64,000 nucleotides of DNA from Nansenia antarctica (GCA_963989245.1 CAXDII010000075.1:1-64000); one strand, 5' to 3'. Shown: positions 55,401 to 64,000, numbered from the stretch's first letter. Numbers and translations are program-made. Notes: generated by a model not told the origin, from the sequence alone.

Positions 55401-57526
55401 ACAAATACATTTGTCTAATTGAATCATCTATCCATCAGTCATCATAAGAAAAATAAATATATGCTAGGACCAGGGGCCATTGGCAGTCATAATGCTAGGG
55501 AGAAGGAAGAATTACTTATTTTTTCTTATTATTTTTTAATTAAATGTAATAAATATGTTTTTTCTATTCAGTCAAAAGGCATCAGGAACCAGGAGGAGGT
55601 TCGCACTCAAATAAGGCAAACTTCAGAACCATCTTATTTTTTCCAAATTACTATCTTATGTTTTCCCCCTCTATCATGCAGAAGTGCACACCCAAAGGTT
55701 TAGGCCGAAGCCTTCTTCAATGTGTGTGGCCTGAGCTAAAAATATAACAGAGACTCTTTCAAATCTGACACAAAGTAAACTATCTGGAATTTCCCCACAG
55801 GGAAGAAACGTCAACCCATGAGAACAAACAACTCGTCTTCCAATGGTCAGACAGTCAAACAAACCTTTTCAAGTTTAAGGCGACTGCCCGCATTCGCAGT
55901 GATTTTCAGCTCCAGCTGTGCTTCTAACGCCACGCCGTCCACCCTCTGCCTCTTCCCCTCTCTCTCCACCTTCACGTTGCCCTCAGGTGTAGGACGCTTC
56001 AGTCCAGACACAGTGCCCTTCTCCTCCTTCACAACTGTAAAGAGAGTGTGATGCAATTTGTTTAGTTAGCGGCCACCACAGGAATACATTTCCTTTGCAG
56101 CATACTTGTGCATTATGATTTTTTTTTATGTTTATGTTGTGTATTCCCATATTGCCCCCCCCCACCCCCGAAAACTAATGTCCAAAAATTCTGGACCACT
56201 GGCCAGTTTCGCTAGGATAGGTCCTGCTGTTAGAATTTGTGATTCTGATTCTGCTTCATACCTGTGGCTGAAGAAGAGGTGGATGAGGGATGAGATGTGG
56301 TAGAATTAAACACTGCGTGAACCTGCGCTTTCACTTTTATCTCCTTTTTCACACTGGAGGAGTCGACTTCCAACTTTTCCTTCATTTTCTTCTCCACCTT
56401 TACAGTTAATCCTTCCTTTGCTTTTTGTTTATCATCCTTCTCTCCCTTGTCCTCTTCCTCCTCCTCCTCCTCTTTCATGTCCTGATCAGCCTCGGGGGCA
56501 GAGGTTGGGGAGGGATTGGGGGCTGCCTTGGTAGCCTTAGGGGCGGCTGTGACGGTAACCTTTGGTGAGCAGGACTTCTCCTCAGGGGCCTTGTTCTCTG
56601 TACTGTCCTTGTCCGTTTCCATGGCCACAATGTCATCCTGCTTCGTCCCCTTCGTCCCCTTGTCCTTCCCGGACTCTTTGGCAGACGTGCCAGGTGAAAC
56701 AGCGGACTGAGAGGACTGAGAATCCTTAGCAGAATCCACGGCTTTGTCCTCTGTTGTAGCGCTCGTCTGCTGGAGAAGAGAACAACCAGATAAGTAAACT
56801 TGGCTACAGTTAGCGAGCCGCCAAACCACCTAATGCTAGCTAAAAAACAAACAAAGTTCCAGCAATGCTTGGACCCCCTAATCCATCTTCAGCAGTATCA
56901 AACCATGACCCAAATGTCCTCTTTGACCTGTTTTGACCTATCTTTGCTGTCTTGTAATACTAATATTATTTCTCTCTCTCTCTCATACAAACCTCTTTTT
57001 TCGCGCCAGTGGCTTCTTTCTCTTCTTTCTTCTTGTCCTCCATCTTTGTGGTCACCTCTTTGTTCTGTCCTTTCCCAGTCTCATTTGAAGGGGGCACAGG
57101 ACACTCTTTCCTCCCCTCTTCTTCCATCTTTTTCAGTTCGCTGTTTAGGGAATGGAATGGCGACGGGGGTGAGGGAGGGGTGCCTTCTTTGGCATTCGAA
57201 CTTTGGGAGGGTGGGGAGGGAGACAACGATAGGGTCAACATCAGGGGTGGGGAGCGAGAGGCCTGGGACCCAGAGAGAGGAGATGTGGAGCGAGAGCTCT
57301 TCAAGTCCGTGTCATTTTGAATCTTGTCTGCCCCCTTCTGTCCATCTGCTGTATGCGTGCCGTTGACTAGAGGGGTCTGAGAAGGGGGGGGCGCGGGATT
57401 TAACTGAGTAGGGACGGGGGACGACAAGGTGCTGTGGAGAGACTCCAGTTGCTGGCGGTCGCTTATTTTCATGGTCTTCCTCGCTCTGAAGATTTTCTTC
57501 TTCTCCTCCGCCACGGCAACTTCCAT
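39984..57526 (-). CDS. atf7ip: ATF7IP (MCAF1) orthologue, 12 coding exons
   Basis: ATF7IP is a nuclear cofactor of the H3K9 methyltransferase SETDB1; it also binds MBD1 and SUMO. Coding exons in transcript order: 57526-56993, 56769-56262, 56034-55865, 55320-55183, 54949-54878, 53190-53129, 51147-51083, 50877-50257, 41805-41704, 41469-41377, 41029-40959, 40451-39984. All junctions are GT/AG and all phases agree, giving 967 residues (human is about 1270, mainly through a longer acidic N-terminal region). Visible parts are an N-terminal FRARKTMKISDRQQLE block, acidic and lysine-rich linkers, a KRQR nuclear signal followed by a coiled-coil block (about 370-474), a Ser/Thr/Gly-rich middle, a SUMO-interacting FIDLTEDDDD motif (about 746-755) and a C-terminal fibronectin-III domain (about 862-963). 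The orthology is recognised by eye; the exact exon set is inferred. Confidence 0.9.
40515..40800 (+). mobile_element. old L2-type LINE tail in ATF7IP intron 11
   Basis: This is the orthologous insertion to 16975-17270, with the same GCTATATAAATAAA tail and TACT repeats. It sits in the short intron between exons 11 and 12. Confidence 0.6.
40959..41029 (-). CDS. atf7ip: ATF7IP coding exon 11
   Basis: A 71-nt exon with acceptor TTTGCCAAAG and donor GTGAGA. It encodes SPQLTVHHRPPL, close to the GPQLTVHHRPP block of mammalian ATF7IP, which supports the reading frame. The duplicated copy at 17428-17501 is three bases longer. Confidence 0.85.
41377..41469 (-). CDS. atf7ip: ATF7IP coding exon 10
   Basis: This 93-nt exon has acceptor TTTTCCTTAG and donor GTGAGG. 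It encodes a Thr/Ser/Pro linker (VTTASSSVTQRTPGPPPL) between the SUMO motif and the fibronectin-III domain. It is duplicated at 17709-17801. Confidence 0.8.
41704..41805 (-). CDS. atf7ip: ATF7IP coding exon 9 (SUMO-interacting motif)
   Basis: A 102-nt exon with acceptor CATTTTCAG and donor GTGAGG. It contains FIDLTEDDDD, a hydrophobic core followed by acids, corresponding to the VIDLTMDDEE SUMO-interacting motif of mammalian ATF7IP. An apparently identical copy lies at 18038-18139. Confidence 0.9.
41905..45388 (+). mobile_element. near full-length L2-like LINE
   Basis: A non-LTR retrotransposon inserted antisense in ATF7IP intron 8. The frame opening near 41929 encodes an AP-type endonuclease (LTETWL, ITGDFNFH, HTLDLVI, LSDHF) and a reverse transcriptase (RPISNLTFLSKILEK, LLDLSAAFDTVDH, GVPQGSILGPLLF, YADDTQLY), ending near 44736. 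One in-frame TAA at 43783-43785 interrupts it. The 3' end has the L2-type tail GCGCTATACAAATAAA followed by TTTGA repeats. Comparison with the other duplication arm gives the unoccupied site and a short TGAG duplication. The 5' end looks short for a first ORF, so it may be slightly truncated. Confidence 0.85.
45860..45913 (+). repeat. tRNA-like SINE remnant
   Basis: GTGGGTTCGATTCCCGCTGG carries a good B box and a T-arm-like stem ending in GGGACCA, but there is no A box or anticodon arm in front. This suggests a SINE remnant rather than a tRNA gene. Confidence 0.35.
45938..47568 (-). mobile_element. Tc1-type transposon
   Basis: A 1,631-bp element between TA dinucleotides (45936-45937 and 47569-47570). 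Its long inverted repeats begin CAGTGGGTTCGGAAAGTATT and carry the typical fish Tc1 inner repeats. The transposase is read on the minus strand between about 47125 and 46147. Visible parts are the paired helix-turn-helix (VPKSTVASIILKWKKFGTTR, RTGRPAKL), LWSDETKIELFG (DDE strand) and FQQDNDPKHTAK with WPSQSPDLNPIEHLW (D and E). The frame is broken, for instance at 46550-46560, so the copy looks inactive. Confidence 0.92.
46147..47125 (-). pseudogene. Tc1 transposase, frameshifted
   Basis: Three overlapping frames (47125-46913, 46890-46555, 46533-46147) together cover the whole Tc1 transposase. The catalytic D-D-E residues are recognisable (DETKIELFG, DNDPKHT, NPIEHLW). Frame changes near 46900 and 46545 show decay. 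Confidence 0.85.
48722..48778 (-). pseudogene. 5S rRNA-derived fragment
   Basis: The plus strand reads AAAGCTTACAGCA, then GGCGGTCTCCCATCCAGGTA, then CTAACACGGCCCAACCCTGC, which is the complement of the 3' half of vertebrate 5S rRNA. The internal loop segment between AGCA and GGCGG (about 14 bases) is missing. The 5' half with the A box is absent. It is a pseudogene or a relic of a 5S-derived SINE. Confidence 0.75.
48921..49660. repeat. degenerate tandem repeat
   Basis: Blocks recur in order: GCTGTCAAACACCACAGG (48929; GCC variant near 49488), GACTGTCATGCA with ACGTTAGACACA (about 49228 and 49543), and TTATGCTTGTTATAAAGAAA (near 49133, 49299 and 49610), each followed by TCTATAATGCATT. Copies differ by substitutions and gaps. 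There is no coding potential. Confidence 0.55.
49823..49856 (+). repeat. telomere-like CCCTAA tract
   Basis: Five to six tandem CCCTAA units with one variant (CCCTAAT) lie in AT-rich non-coding sequence. A single inverted unit (TTAGGGTT) occurs about 60 bases later. Confidence 0.6.
50257..50877 (-). CDS. atf7ip: ATF7IP coding exon 8 (Ser/Thr/Gly-rich middle)
   Basis: This 621-nt exon is GC-rich compared with its introns. It encodes about 207 residues of Ser/Thr/Val/Gly-rich, probably disordered sequence, with motifs such as LLIQLPGVNGQPGTLVNIPV that resemble the glutamine/threonine-rich activation-like middle of ATF7IP. The acceptor is TTGTGTCAG, the donor GTGGGT. The following intron is about 8.5 kb and full of transposons. 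Confidence 0.8.
51083..51147 (-). CDS. atf7ip: ATF7IP coding exon 7
   Basis: A 65-nt exon with acceptor CTCTAAACAG and donor GTGAGG. Entered in phase 2 from exon 6 it stays open and leaves in phase 1, as exon 8 needs. The peptide is a short linker (LVRTTMEVKQTPTALGPTNT). No motif is visible. Confidence 0.65.
51692..52312 (-). CDS. BEN-like domain ORF nested in an ATF7IP intron
   Basis: An uninterrupted 206-codon ORF lies in the intron between ATF7IP exons 6 and 7, on the same strand. The N-terminal half is charged and probably disordered (a run EEEEEDDEK, then IKKEPLEQ, a likely sumoylation site). The C-terminal 100 residues look folded: RIERYAVYLFRNIVPYEHY, then GLSGKEALPINVRE, then EDWRKIRDSINELLR. 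This spacing (LLrelF, K-x-aLp, W-x-x-I/V-R-x-x-I-N-x-x-x-R) resembles the DNA- or chromatin-binding BEN domain. The first ATG is not decisive and could be preceded by a splice junction. It could be a nested gene, a domesticated transposon ORF or an alternative ATF7IP exon. Family assignment is by eye. Confidence 0.55.
   Translation of the reverse strand: MINLMLYTVIQLCRNPIQLHLSSPNSVLRRQPLEMQSGVQRERRAPSVGRTPLLSIEKEEETEEEEEDDEKPPITQRRQPIKKEPLEQDNRGSTRADITLRPLSKERERQLYYDCRTGTGKARIERYAVYLFRNIVPYEHYSDWVNNVNYVGLSGKEALPINVRETMKAHLQHRFNNMCSEDWRKIRDSINELLRVKRSRLFFMSK
53129..53190 (-). CDS. atf7ip: ATF7IP coding exon 6
   Basis: A 62-nt exon with a TTTTAGCAG tandem acceptor and a strong donor, GTAAGTG. 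It encodes a short Pro/Thr-rich linker ending in TTTTPTQ. It is too short to recognise by similarity; the call rests on the splice sites and on phase 0 in, phase 2 out, which fits exon 7. Confidence 0.65.
53429..54850 (+). mobile_element. 5'-truncated copy of the same L2-like LINE
   Basis: The sequence matches 43977-45388 almost base for base, starting at CTGTATTGCCGATATT and ending in TTTGA repeats. It encodes the C-terminal third of the reverse transcriptase (263 residues from the upstream start). It lies antisense in ATF7IP intron 5 and ends 27 bases before the exon 5 donor. The near identity of the two copies implies recent activity. Confidence 0.85.
54878..54949 (-). CDS. atf7ip: ATF7IP coding exon 5
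   Basis: This 72-nt exon encodes AKIARLAKK..., the continuation of the conserved coiled coil (AKIARLTKR in mammals). The acceptor is CTTTTTCAG and the donor GTAATA. An antisense L2-like LINE fragment starts only 27 bases beyond this donor. Confidence 0.85.
55183..55320 (-). CDS. atf7ip: ATF7IP coding exon 4 (coiled-coil block)
   Basis: This exon has 46 codons, acceptor TCTTCCTCAG and donor GTAAGC. The peptide contains VFDHNLQELKERVEKID, the hallmark ATF7IP helix (VFDKTLAELKTRVEKIE in mammals). It lies in the region mapped in mammals as required for binding SETDB1. Confidence 0.92.
55349..55515 (+). repeat. dispersed GCAGACGCCTTTATCC repeat family
   Basis: A second plus-strand copy, in ATF7IP intron 3, matching 360-535 over about 160 bases with substitutions. 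Confidence 0.65.
55865..56034 (-). CDS. atf7ip: ATF7IP coding exon 3 (nuclear signal, start of conserved block)
   Basis: This 170-nt exon lies between acceptor CTTTACAG and donor GTTTGT. It encodes a basic REGKRQR patch, a likely nuclear localisation signal. It then begins the conserved ATF7IP block with a LELKITA segment that resembles the start of the SETDB1-binding region in mammalian orthologues. Confidence 0.85.
56262..56769 (-). CDS. atf7ip: ATF7IP coding exon 2
   Basis: This 508-nt exon has a CCAGCAG tandem acceptor (NAGNAG) and donor GTATGA. It encodes a low-complexity Ser/Thr stretch, a run of glutamates (EEEEEEE) and several VKVE/VKKE-type patches of the sort used as SUMO sites. 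It begins in phase 0 and ends in phase 1, matching both neighbours. Confidence 0.8.
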
Positions 57527-57532
57527 TTTCAC
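56993..57532 (-). CDS. atf7ip: ATF7IP coding exon 1
   Basis: The acceptor CTTCTCAG lies only six bases before the ATG at 57526, which has an A at -3 and a G at +4. The first residues (MEVAVAEEKKKIFRARKTMK) match the conserved ATF7IP amino terminus. The rest is Ser/Pro-rich and then Lys/Glu-rich. The donor is GTTTGT and the exon ends in phase 0. Confidence 0.85.
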
Positions 57533-59013
57533 CTGAGAAGAGACAAGCAGGGATGAGGCTGTTAGTCTAGCAGGTCAGAAACACCACAGTGACAGACAGG
57601 ATCCATGGGAGGGTTACCAGCATTATCCACACACCTGTTAACACCCACCTGCCCTCTACGCACCGCAGTACAGATGAGGCAGGCGCTGCAGTGTTTCAGA
57701 GCCAACACTAGGGGTCACTGTAGAACCCTGTGGGTTGTTTCCTCTCCTTTGTTCTATTCTGGAAGGTTCTTTTTCCACTGTGAGCTCTGCATTCTTAGCT
57801 ATCCTTTTCAACAAGTCAGTTTACACAGCAAATGTGACGAGTCTTAACTACACAATCTCAAATCCTGGCGATAAGTCCAGCATTTCTTCGCTCACAACTT
57901 CTCTTAACTAATAATGCCATACGGTTAAAAATTACACTCTTCCTAACATGACAGCAGTACCCACTGTACCCTCATCACTGTCCTTCACTTCAATTGGCTG
58001 ACAAGCTTTGGGATGTCAAGTGTAGTTCAACCCTGTTCTGCAGCGTGGAACTAACATTATTCCAGAGGACAGCAGCATTACTCTGCATTCTTCCACTCCC
58101 CCTTCACTCTCATTGGCCACTTCCCCAGCAAATCAGGGCTGCTAGTTTCAGGCTCTGCTGGCAACAGTGACGGTTATGCAATGGGTGCTTGATTTACCGT
58201 ACACAGTTCCAATTGCTGAACGTATTTCGGTTTCAGGGCTAGGTTCCAATAGGAGTGTACACTATTGTAGAAGTACATTTCTCTTAGGCCTCACTGTTTC
58301 ATCCACACTGAACTCAGTTGTGGCAATAAGTATACCAGGCCTAGAACCATTTAATAACCTAATCTGTAACCATATATTAAATGTTTAAATATATAATAAT
58401 ACAAATAAATACATTTATATAGATATTTATTATGATATATAACACTTTATTTTATATCTCACCTAGAGGTAGTGTTGTTTTCGATCATGGATTTGGCACC
58501 AAAAAGCTCCAACAACCTAGAGAAAAACATAAGAGGAACATTTTATATGTATTCACTGGATTGACTCGAAGCGTATTTCATGCTTGAATGGTATGCAGCG
58601 TTAGACAGGACAAGCACAGGTAATTTGATATTCAATACACACTGAAAAGGAGATATACTGGACAATGAGTAACCAAGTTGCCAACATGTTTTACTCAGAG
58701 GTTAATTTAATTATTTCTATATAATTATTATTATTATTTTATTATTATTTTAATATGATTATAATTTAGTTATAACAAAAACACAGGTAATGGGTGTGAT
58801 TACGTCGCTTACTGCTCACAACATGACAAACACCTGAGTCACAATTATGGCAAGATGTGAGCATAATAATGATGTGTCCCAGGGCTTAGGGACCAAATAT
58901 ATAGGCTATACTCACGCACGGAGACAGGCACACACAGACAGGCGCGCGCACACACGCACACACGCACACACGCACACACGCACACACACACACACACACA
59001 CACAGGACTACCC
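57533..59013. other. ATF7IP 5' intron and upstream sequence
   Basis: Apart from the candidate UTR exon (58463-58516), nothing coding is seen. A CA/CGCA microsatellite lies at 58912-59004. Confidence 0.5.
58463..58516 (-). other. atf7ip: predicted 5' UTR exon of ATF7IP with uORF
   Basis: This 54-nt segment is bounded on the minus strand by a pyrimidine-rich acceptor (TTTTTCTCTAG) and a strong donor (GTGAGAT). Spliced to the next acceptor at 57533, it places an in-frame TAG just before the main ATG, so translation cannot start further upstream. It contains ATGATCGAA..., a nine-codon uORF in a weak start context, ending in TGA two bases before the main ATG. The exon is inferred from splice sites only. 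Any earlier exon and the promoter were not located. Confidence 0.5.
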
Positions 59014-59170
59014 CAGGGGAGGCTGGTGGCGGTACAAACAGGAGGACAGGCTCATTGTAATGCATGGAATGGAATGGAATGAGGAATGATTTTAAAACAC
59101 GCATTCCACATTCCATTCCATGCATTACAATGAGCCCGTCATCCGACCCCAACCTCCGCCAGCCTCCCCT
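59014..59170. mobile_element. palindromic hAT-type MITE
   Basis: The ends CAGGGGAGGCTGGTGGCGG and CCGCCAGCCTCCCCT are inverted, and the two halves form a near-perfect palindrome around ATGCATGGAATGGAATGG. This is a repeat type common in teleosts. Confidence 0.7.
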
Positions 59171-59504
59171 CTCACACAGAGGATCAGAGCGGGTATAAGC
59201 CCAAACTACACCATGATCAAGCTTTGAAAGTTAATTCTTGGCATGACAGCTAAAGCCACTGACTAACTACAGACTGGATAACAGAAATGTTTTAACCATC
59301 TGCATTGATATTTTAACCTAGTCACCAGTCAAATAAGTCAAAATTAACTTGGCGAATAGCAAAGCTTATGAGGTCAAAGGTGAGAACACCACACAGGACC
59401 ACCACCTGGGTGGCCAGTAGTCAGGCTGGAACATGTTAAACCTCCCTTGCTTACTGTATATAAGGTCCAAAATGTCTAGTGGTCTAGCTTTATTATGTAT
59501 TTTT

Positions 59505-59665
59505 GGATCCATTTTATTTTTTAGCTTATTCTTCAATTGTCACGTTATTTATTTAGTTGTTGTTTTTGTGGTCTTAGCTGTAACGACTGAATTTACCCTC
59601 AGGGATCAATAAACAAATTGATCCCTAATCTAATAACTATCTATCTCTATCCATCTATCTATCAT
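59505..59665 (+). mobile_element. LINE 3' tail
   Basis: TTTGTGGTCTTAGCTG, then CCCTCAGGGATCAATAAA, then CTAT repeats. The same tail type ends the fragment at 61390-61812. Confidence 0.55.
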
Positions 59666-61389
59666 TCTGGTGCTAGTCACAGTTATTTTTAATTGTCGAG
59701 GGGATGTTTCACCAGTCATACAGACGTGACATCATCACTTACTGAGATCAGTAATGTTTGCGGAGTAATTTTAAATCAAATCTATGCTAGGAGCAGGGGC
59801 CAGAATAGATTACCAGAATATAGGCTAGTACCAGAATATAGGCTACGTATTGTTACAACAATATCCTAGGAAAAACTATGTTAATACCAGTAAACCAGGT
59901 CCATTAAACAAAGTGCTGAAAACGAAATAGCCATGATATATATGGTGGACAGATTTGTTTTCATTTCCAAAAATCATAATAAGTAGATAGTGAGGACTGA
60001 ACCCTTTGATGTCATATTGCAGACTGAAGCAGTCAAGCTGCTTTAGGTTTGTCCTGTAAAATCAGTTCCAGTTACAACTGCATTATTGCTGCATTGCTGC
60101 CTAGACAGGCTGCAGTGGACTGACAGCACATCTATATAAATAGGTCACATTGTTGCCCCACCCCATTGACTTCCTGTAGGCATGTTTGCACATCGGCATG
60201 CTGTCTGGTATCACATGACAGTGACCCCGGATTGTACAACATCCGCTACACAAACTGCACTTAGTAAAGGCACCCTTCACACTGCGTGCTAAGCAATAGA
60301 CACTTTGCTGTAACTGCATAGCTACCCACACTGACATGCAGAAAAGCTTGTGAACAGGATTCGAGCTGATACCTATATTCTTTTGTAACCTCTGGAATGT
60401 CCTGGTACTGTAAAAATGTCCTTTCGACTAGATGATGAAAAATATGTCTTATGATATTATCGCCTCACATTTTCACTGTGTTCCATATTGTATAAACCTT
60501 ATATATGATCTCATTATATAATCTCTGATATTGGTTTTCTTCATATGAACCGGTGCTGTATTATCACAGCCTGTGGTGTTCAATGGCTCAGTTCACATTC
60601 CAATGTTATTACTCACTGCGCGTAGTCTTCCCCTCCCCCACCCTGCCATTAACTGCGTCGGGAATTCACTGCAGAAGCTCAAAATGGCCGTCAGCTCTGC
60701 TGTGCGCAGGGAGGCTGTGGCCCCAGAAGCTGCTAACAGATTCTGGATACGCTGTAGCATATCAAGTTGCACCCCCACCATTTTAATAAATAAATTGCTC
60801 TGTATTTGTGTTGACTGCAAAGATGACACACACGTTTCATATATATTTGTATGCAGATAGATAGTTCCGTTTGTTTTTGTTGTTTTTATATTACGTACAT
60901 TTCCGGACTTTTCCATTTGTAAAATGGTCGGAAAGTGCTTTTTCGTGGGTATATTTCCTCCCCCTCTCACTCCCATAATCCGGGTCATAGCTGATCACAA
61001 GCTAGTCCCATGTGCTATATAGCATTTACTGCCATGGTACTGCTGGTCTGTGTAAGCCTAGACGTAGACGTCTGATTTCTGAACTAGATGATGAAAGAAT
61101 GATCATCTTCACTAGCCATCTGGTCCACACCTCTGTTCTTCTGGTAGCATTTGTCTTGTGTGATCATCCAGTGCTTAAACCACTCCAAAATAGCCATACC
61201 AACAGCACAGCAAATTACAGAACTGAAATTTCATGGGCACATCTGTGACTCAAGTGAGTTTGAAATATTTACCCAGCAATCAGCCCATTCCTGAATTCAT
61301 CAGTGCGTGGCGACAGAGATGATTGCATTAGTGGCAAAAAATTCAATCGTCTCAACTAGCCTATCAAGGAAGGTGACACCAAGAGGCTG
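59666..61389. other. no recognisable gene
   Basis: Mixed sequence. A minus-strand frame around 60800-60600 is open but unrecognised (see rejected items). Confidence 0.5.
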
Positions 61390-61812
61390 AACACGCTTAT
61401 GAGGAAAGCTGGAGGATGAGGACCAAACTCCTGGCCATCATGGGCAATTCCTCCCATCCCCTACATGACACTGTGGCAAAGCAGAAAAGCTCCTTTAGAA
61501 ACAGACTACTACAACTGTGTTGCACTAAGGAGCGCTATAGGAGATATTTTCTGCCTGCCGCAATAACACTGTACAACTCCTCCTCCGGCTGGCTCGATCT
61601 GGATGATCAGAGTCAGGCTGGTGGATGTACAATTTTACCTGTATATAATTGTCCTTCTATTGGTCTATCTTTTATTTTGTATTTTTTACCTAGTACTAGT
61701 ATTACTCAATTGTCACTTCATTTTGTTGTTGTTGTTGTTGTTTTGTGGTCTGAGCTGCTGTAACACCTGAATTCCCCCTCGGGGATCAATAAAGTACCTA
61801 TCTAGGCTATCT
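61390..61812 (+). mobile_element. LINE C-terminal fragment and tail
   Basis: The frame reads LLAIMGNSSHPLHDT, SSFRNRLLQL, RYRRYFLPAAITLYNSS, the usual end of a fish LINE reverse transcriptase ORF. It is followed by CCCTCGGGGATCAATAAAG and CTAT-type repeats. Confidence 0.7.
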
Positions 61813-62687
61813 ATTTCTACTCAGCAGACAGGTGCAGGTCCGTCTTCATGATGCTTAGGCCTACTCCAAAAGGAATATATGCAAGCATGGCATAGGTCTA
61901 TTCAGGCCACTGTAAAGATCCTCTCCTCTCTTGAACAAGACTGGCATGATCAGGCCTATAGAGCATTTCATTACGTCCGTTTCGTACAGAAGTGAGAGGA
62001 GGTAACCACAAAACCGAAAAGTTGTAGAGATGGAGCCACACATTTTCCCAGTCCATGTTTTCGTCCTGTTTTTTCCTTCCAGACAAGTACAGCGTTCCTG
62101 TGTTCTGCTGTGAGGCCCTTTGCTCTGCTCCTTTAGGCCTTCAGACTTTGTTTCATCTGATTTTTTCGATTTCTTTCAGAAACATTCAGAATCCGCTCAA
62201 GACACAAACAAGTTTTGATGTTTAGTAAAAAAAAACTAATAAAAGAAAATGTAATGTTGAATGTCAGCTGGTCTGACTAGGTGAATGAAAAAAAACATGG
62301 GCGCATAGATCAGTGTGTGCGCGTGCGTGTGTGTCATCACTTTCCTTTCATGATAGTTGGCTTTCCAGGAATCTTCCAAGAACTTGTTTAGTTCCTTTAC
62401 TCCGTCCTGCTTCCACAAGGATGTGAGGTCGTTAGCTGTGGGTTAATTGGACTCAATCCAAAATGTTCTGCCTTCAAACCACAGGTGTGAGTTTATTTTT
62501 TCAATTAGTGACAAGGGCAGCCAGGCAATGAACTTTGATTCAGACCAACATGACCTTTGATTCATGTTTTTCCTCATATTGGTCAGAGGCAGGTTTTGTG
62601 TCTACCGTTCCCCACGGGACAAGGGTCTCCCAGCAGAAGAACAGACTTGGTATAGGCTACCTCAGATGACTGCTGTTGCTTCTAAAT
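61813..62687. other. no recognisable gene
   Basis: Non-coding sequence; a short GT/GC run near 62313-62335. Confidence 0.55.
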
Positions 62688-62955
62688 GGTAAATGGTAAA
62701 TGGACTGCACTTATATAGCGCCTTTATCCAAAGCGCTTTACAACGGCCTCTCATTCACCCATTCACACACACATTCACACACCAATGGCGGCAAGCTACC
62801 ATGCAAGGCGCCGGCCTGCTCACTGGGAGCAATTTGGGGTTCAGTGTCTTGCCCAAGGACACTTCGACATGTGGCCAGCCGGGGCTCGAACCGCCGATCT
62901 GCCAACCTTGCGATCATTAGACGGCGGCTCTACCTCCTGCGCCACAGCCGCCCTT
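62688..62955 (+). mobile_element. RTE-type LINE 3' fragment
   Basis: TATATAGCGCCTTTATCC, AAAGCGCTTTACAA, CATTCACCCATTCACACAC, GGGAGCAATTTGGGGTTCAG, TGTCTTGCCCAAGGACACTT and ACCTCCTGCGCCACAGCCGC occur in the standard order of a common teleost RTE-type 3' end. Confidence 0.7.
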
Positions 62956-64000
62956 CTTTGTTACTGTCCATCCGCTTCCTGTCACCAACACAGCTTGTTT
63001 TTCACAATTCAAATGTTCTTTTTGTTACAATACTTTATAGCATTCTCACAGCAGAGACCATCTCAGTGTTAATTAACAGATGAGCATGCGAATCCTAAAA
63101 TGCTCCTATGATTAAAATTCATATAAAATGCATGTTTTCCTAATATGAAACAAAGAGCGATTAACACAGACAGCTCTTCCTATATAATGATTTTTTTTTT
63201 AAACTTACAATGACCTCAGCGTTGCGTGATTAGCTTAGCGCTCTTCAGCGAATGTTTTTTAAAAAAAAACTAACTGGTAGTTAAAAGCTGAAAGGTTAAT
63301 CTCAATGAAGCAATACAGATGGACATGTCAAATATATTTGTAAAGAGAGAAATCTAAGTTAACCTTTGACAGGAAACGTCAGGAGAAAGAGGCCTTCTTC
63401 CGGTGGACAGTCTAGGTCGTACGCGTGGTTTTGCTGGGATCGAGGGAATTAGGAAAGGCAGGATAGAGGGAGGAAAAAAAGCAGGAGGGGGGAGGGGGCT
63501 GAGCTAGGACTGTTCCATCTGTTTCAGCAGCGTGGCGTGTTCTGTGGGCACACGGTGACAATGACTCTCATGACTAAAAACAGTCAGCAGAGGGACACTG
63601 GCACAGCATAGAGAGTAACATTCGCACAATGACAACAACCTACTAACAAAAACATGAAAGCAAAAGGATTTCCTCCTTTAAAAGGTTTTTCTCATTGTGA
63701 CCGTCTGAAGGCAACATCCTATGCAAAATAGGCCACTTATTTTTGCAACTTCTGAACAACATCAACAGGCAGCGCAGTGTGTCTTTTGCCAACATACCCA
63801 AGCTAGCTACTTTGAGTCAATACTGTGCTGCCTGACACACTTTAGCACAGCACCTCCCCCACCCTAGCACCACCCCTCCCCCACCCTAGCTCCACCCCTC
63901 CCCCACCCTAGCTGTCTCCCACAGCATGGAAAATTACAACCTAGCATGGGCTAAACCATTCTGGCAGAGGGGGGTTCTCCAACTAGATGGGGAGCTAGAG
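62956..64000. other. no recognisable gene; one short tandem repeat
   Basis: 63850-63914 has three copies of a 22-bp unit (CACCCCTCCCCCACCCTAGC). A CCGGAAG ETS-type site and TGACGT lie close together on the minus strand at 63375-63402, which could be promoter-like but is unsupported. Confidence 0.45.

Noticed and set aside
60593..60988. Minus-strand 131-codon frame with MLQRIQNLLAASGATASL
   Set aside because: The middle part looks protein-like, but I do not recognise it, splice sites are unconvincing and the N-terminal half looks like random sequence.

Overview
Organism: a vertebrate, almost certainly a teleost fish. The evidence is intron-split genes with GT/AG junctions, abundant GA/GT/CA microsatellites, and typical fish transposons (Tc1 with TA target sites, several hAT-type elements, CR1/Rex1- and L2-like LINEs, decayed gammaretrovirus-like proviruses). 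I cannot name the species.

Host genes: one multi-exon gene is clear. It is an ATF7IP (MCAF1) orthologue on the minus strand, with its ATG at 57524-57526, stop at 39984-39986 and polyadenylation signal at 39201-39206. I joined twelve coding exons by splice sites and codon phase; they give a continuous frame of 967 residues, ending in the fibronectin-III domain typical of the family. A non-coding 5' exon (58463-58516) carries a nine-codon uORF ending two bases before the main ATG. Inside one intron (51692-52312, same strand) is an uninterrupted BEN-like-domain ORF, either a nested gene or an alternative exon.

Layout: 1-9115 is gene-poor with microsatellites and small inverted-repeat elements. 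9116-12711 is a hAT element with a perfect 8-bp target duplication, its transposase split by provirus debris. 12926-15416 is a second hAT-type element with a perfect 8-bp duplication. 16533-18512 is a direct copy of the 3' end of ATF7IP (exons 9-11 and part of 12) that has lost the fibronectin-III part. 19050-33345 is a nest of provirus pieces in both orientations, interrupted by a 6.0-kb DNA transposon (20384-26418) with a nearly complete hAT-type transposase, a 1.1-kb inverted-repeat element and a LINE. 33345-37772 is a LINE graveyard. 38622-57532 is ATF7IP, its introns loaded with a near-complete L2-like LINE, a 5'-truncated sister copy, a Tc1 element nested in a larger TA-flanked element, a 5S rRNA fragment and a telomere-like tract. 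57533-64000 is upstream sequence with LINE tails and no recognised gene.

Biology: ATF7IP is the chromatin partner of the H3K9 methyltransferase SETDB1, which silences transposons and proviruses. Here it sits in a region densely packed with such elements. Several are informative because the window also holds the corresponding unoccupied site.
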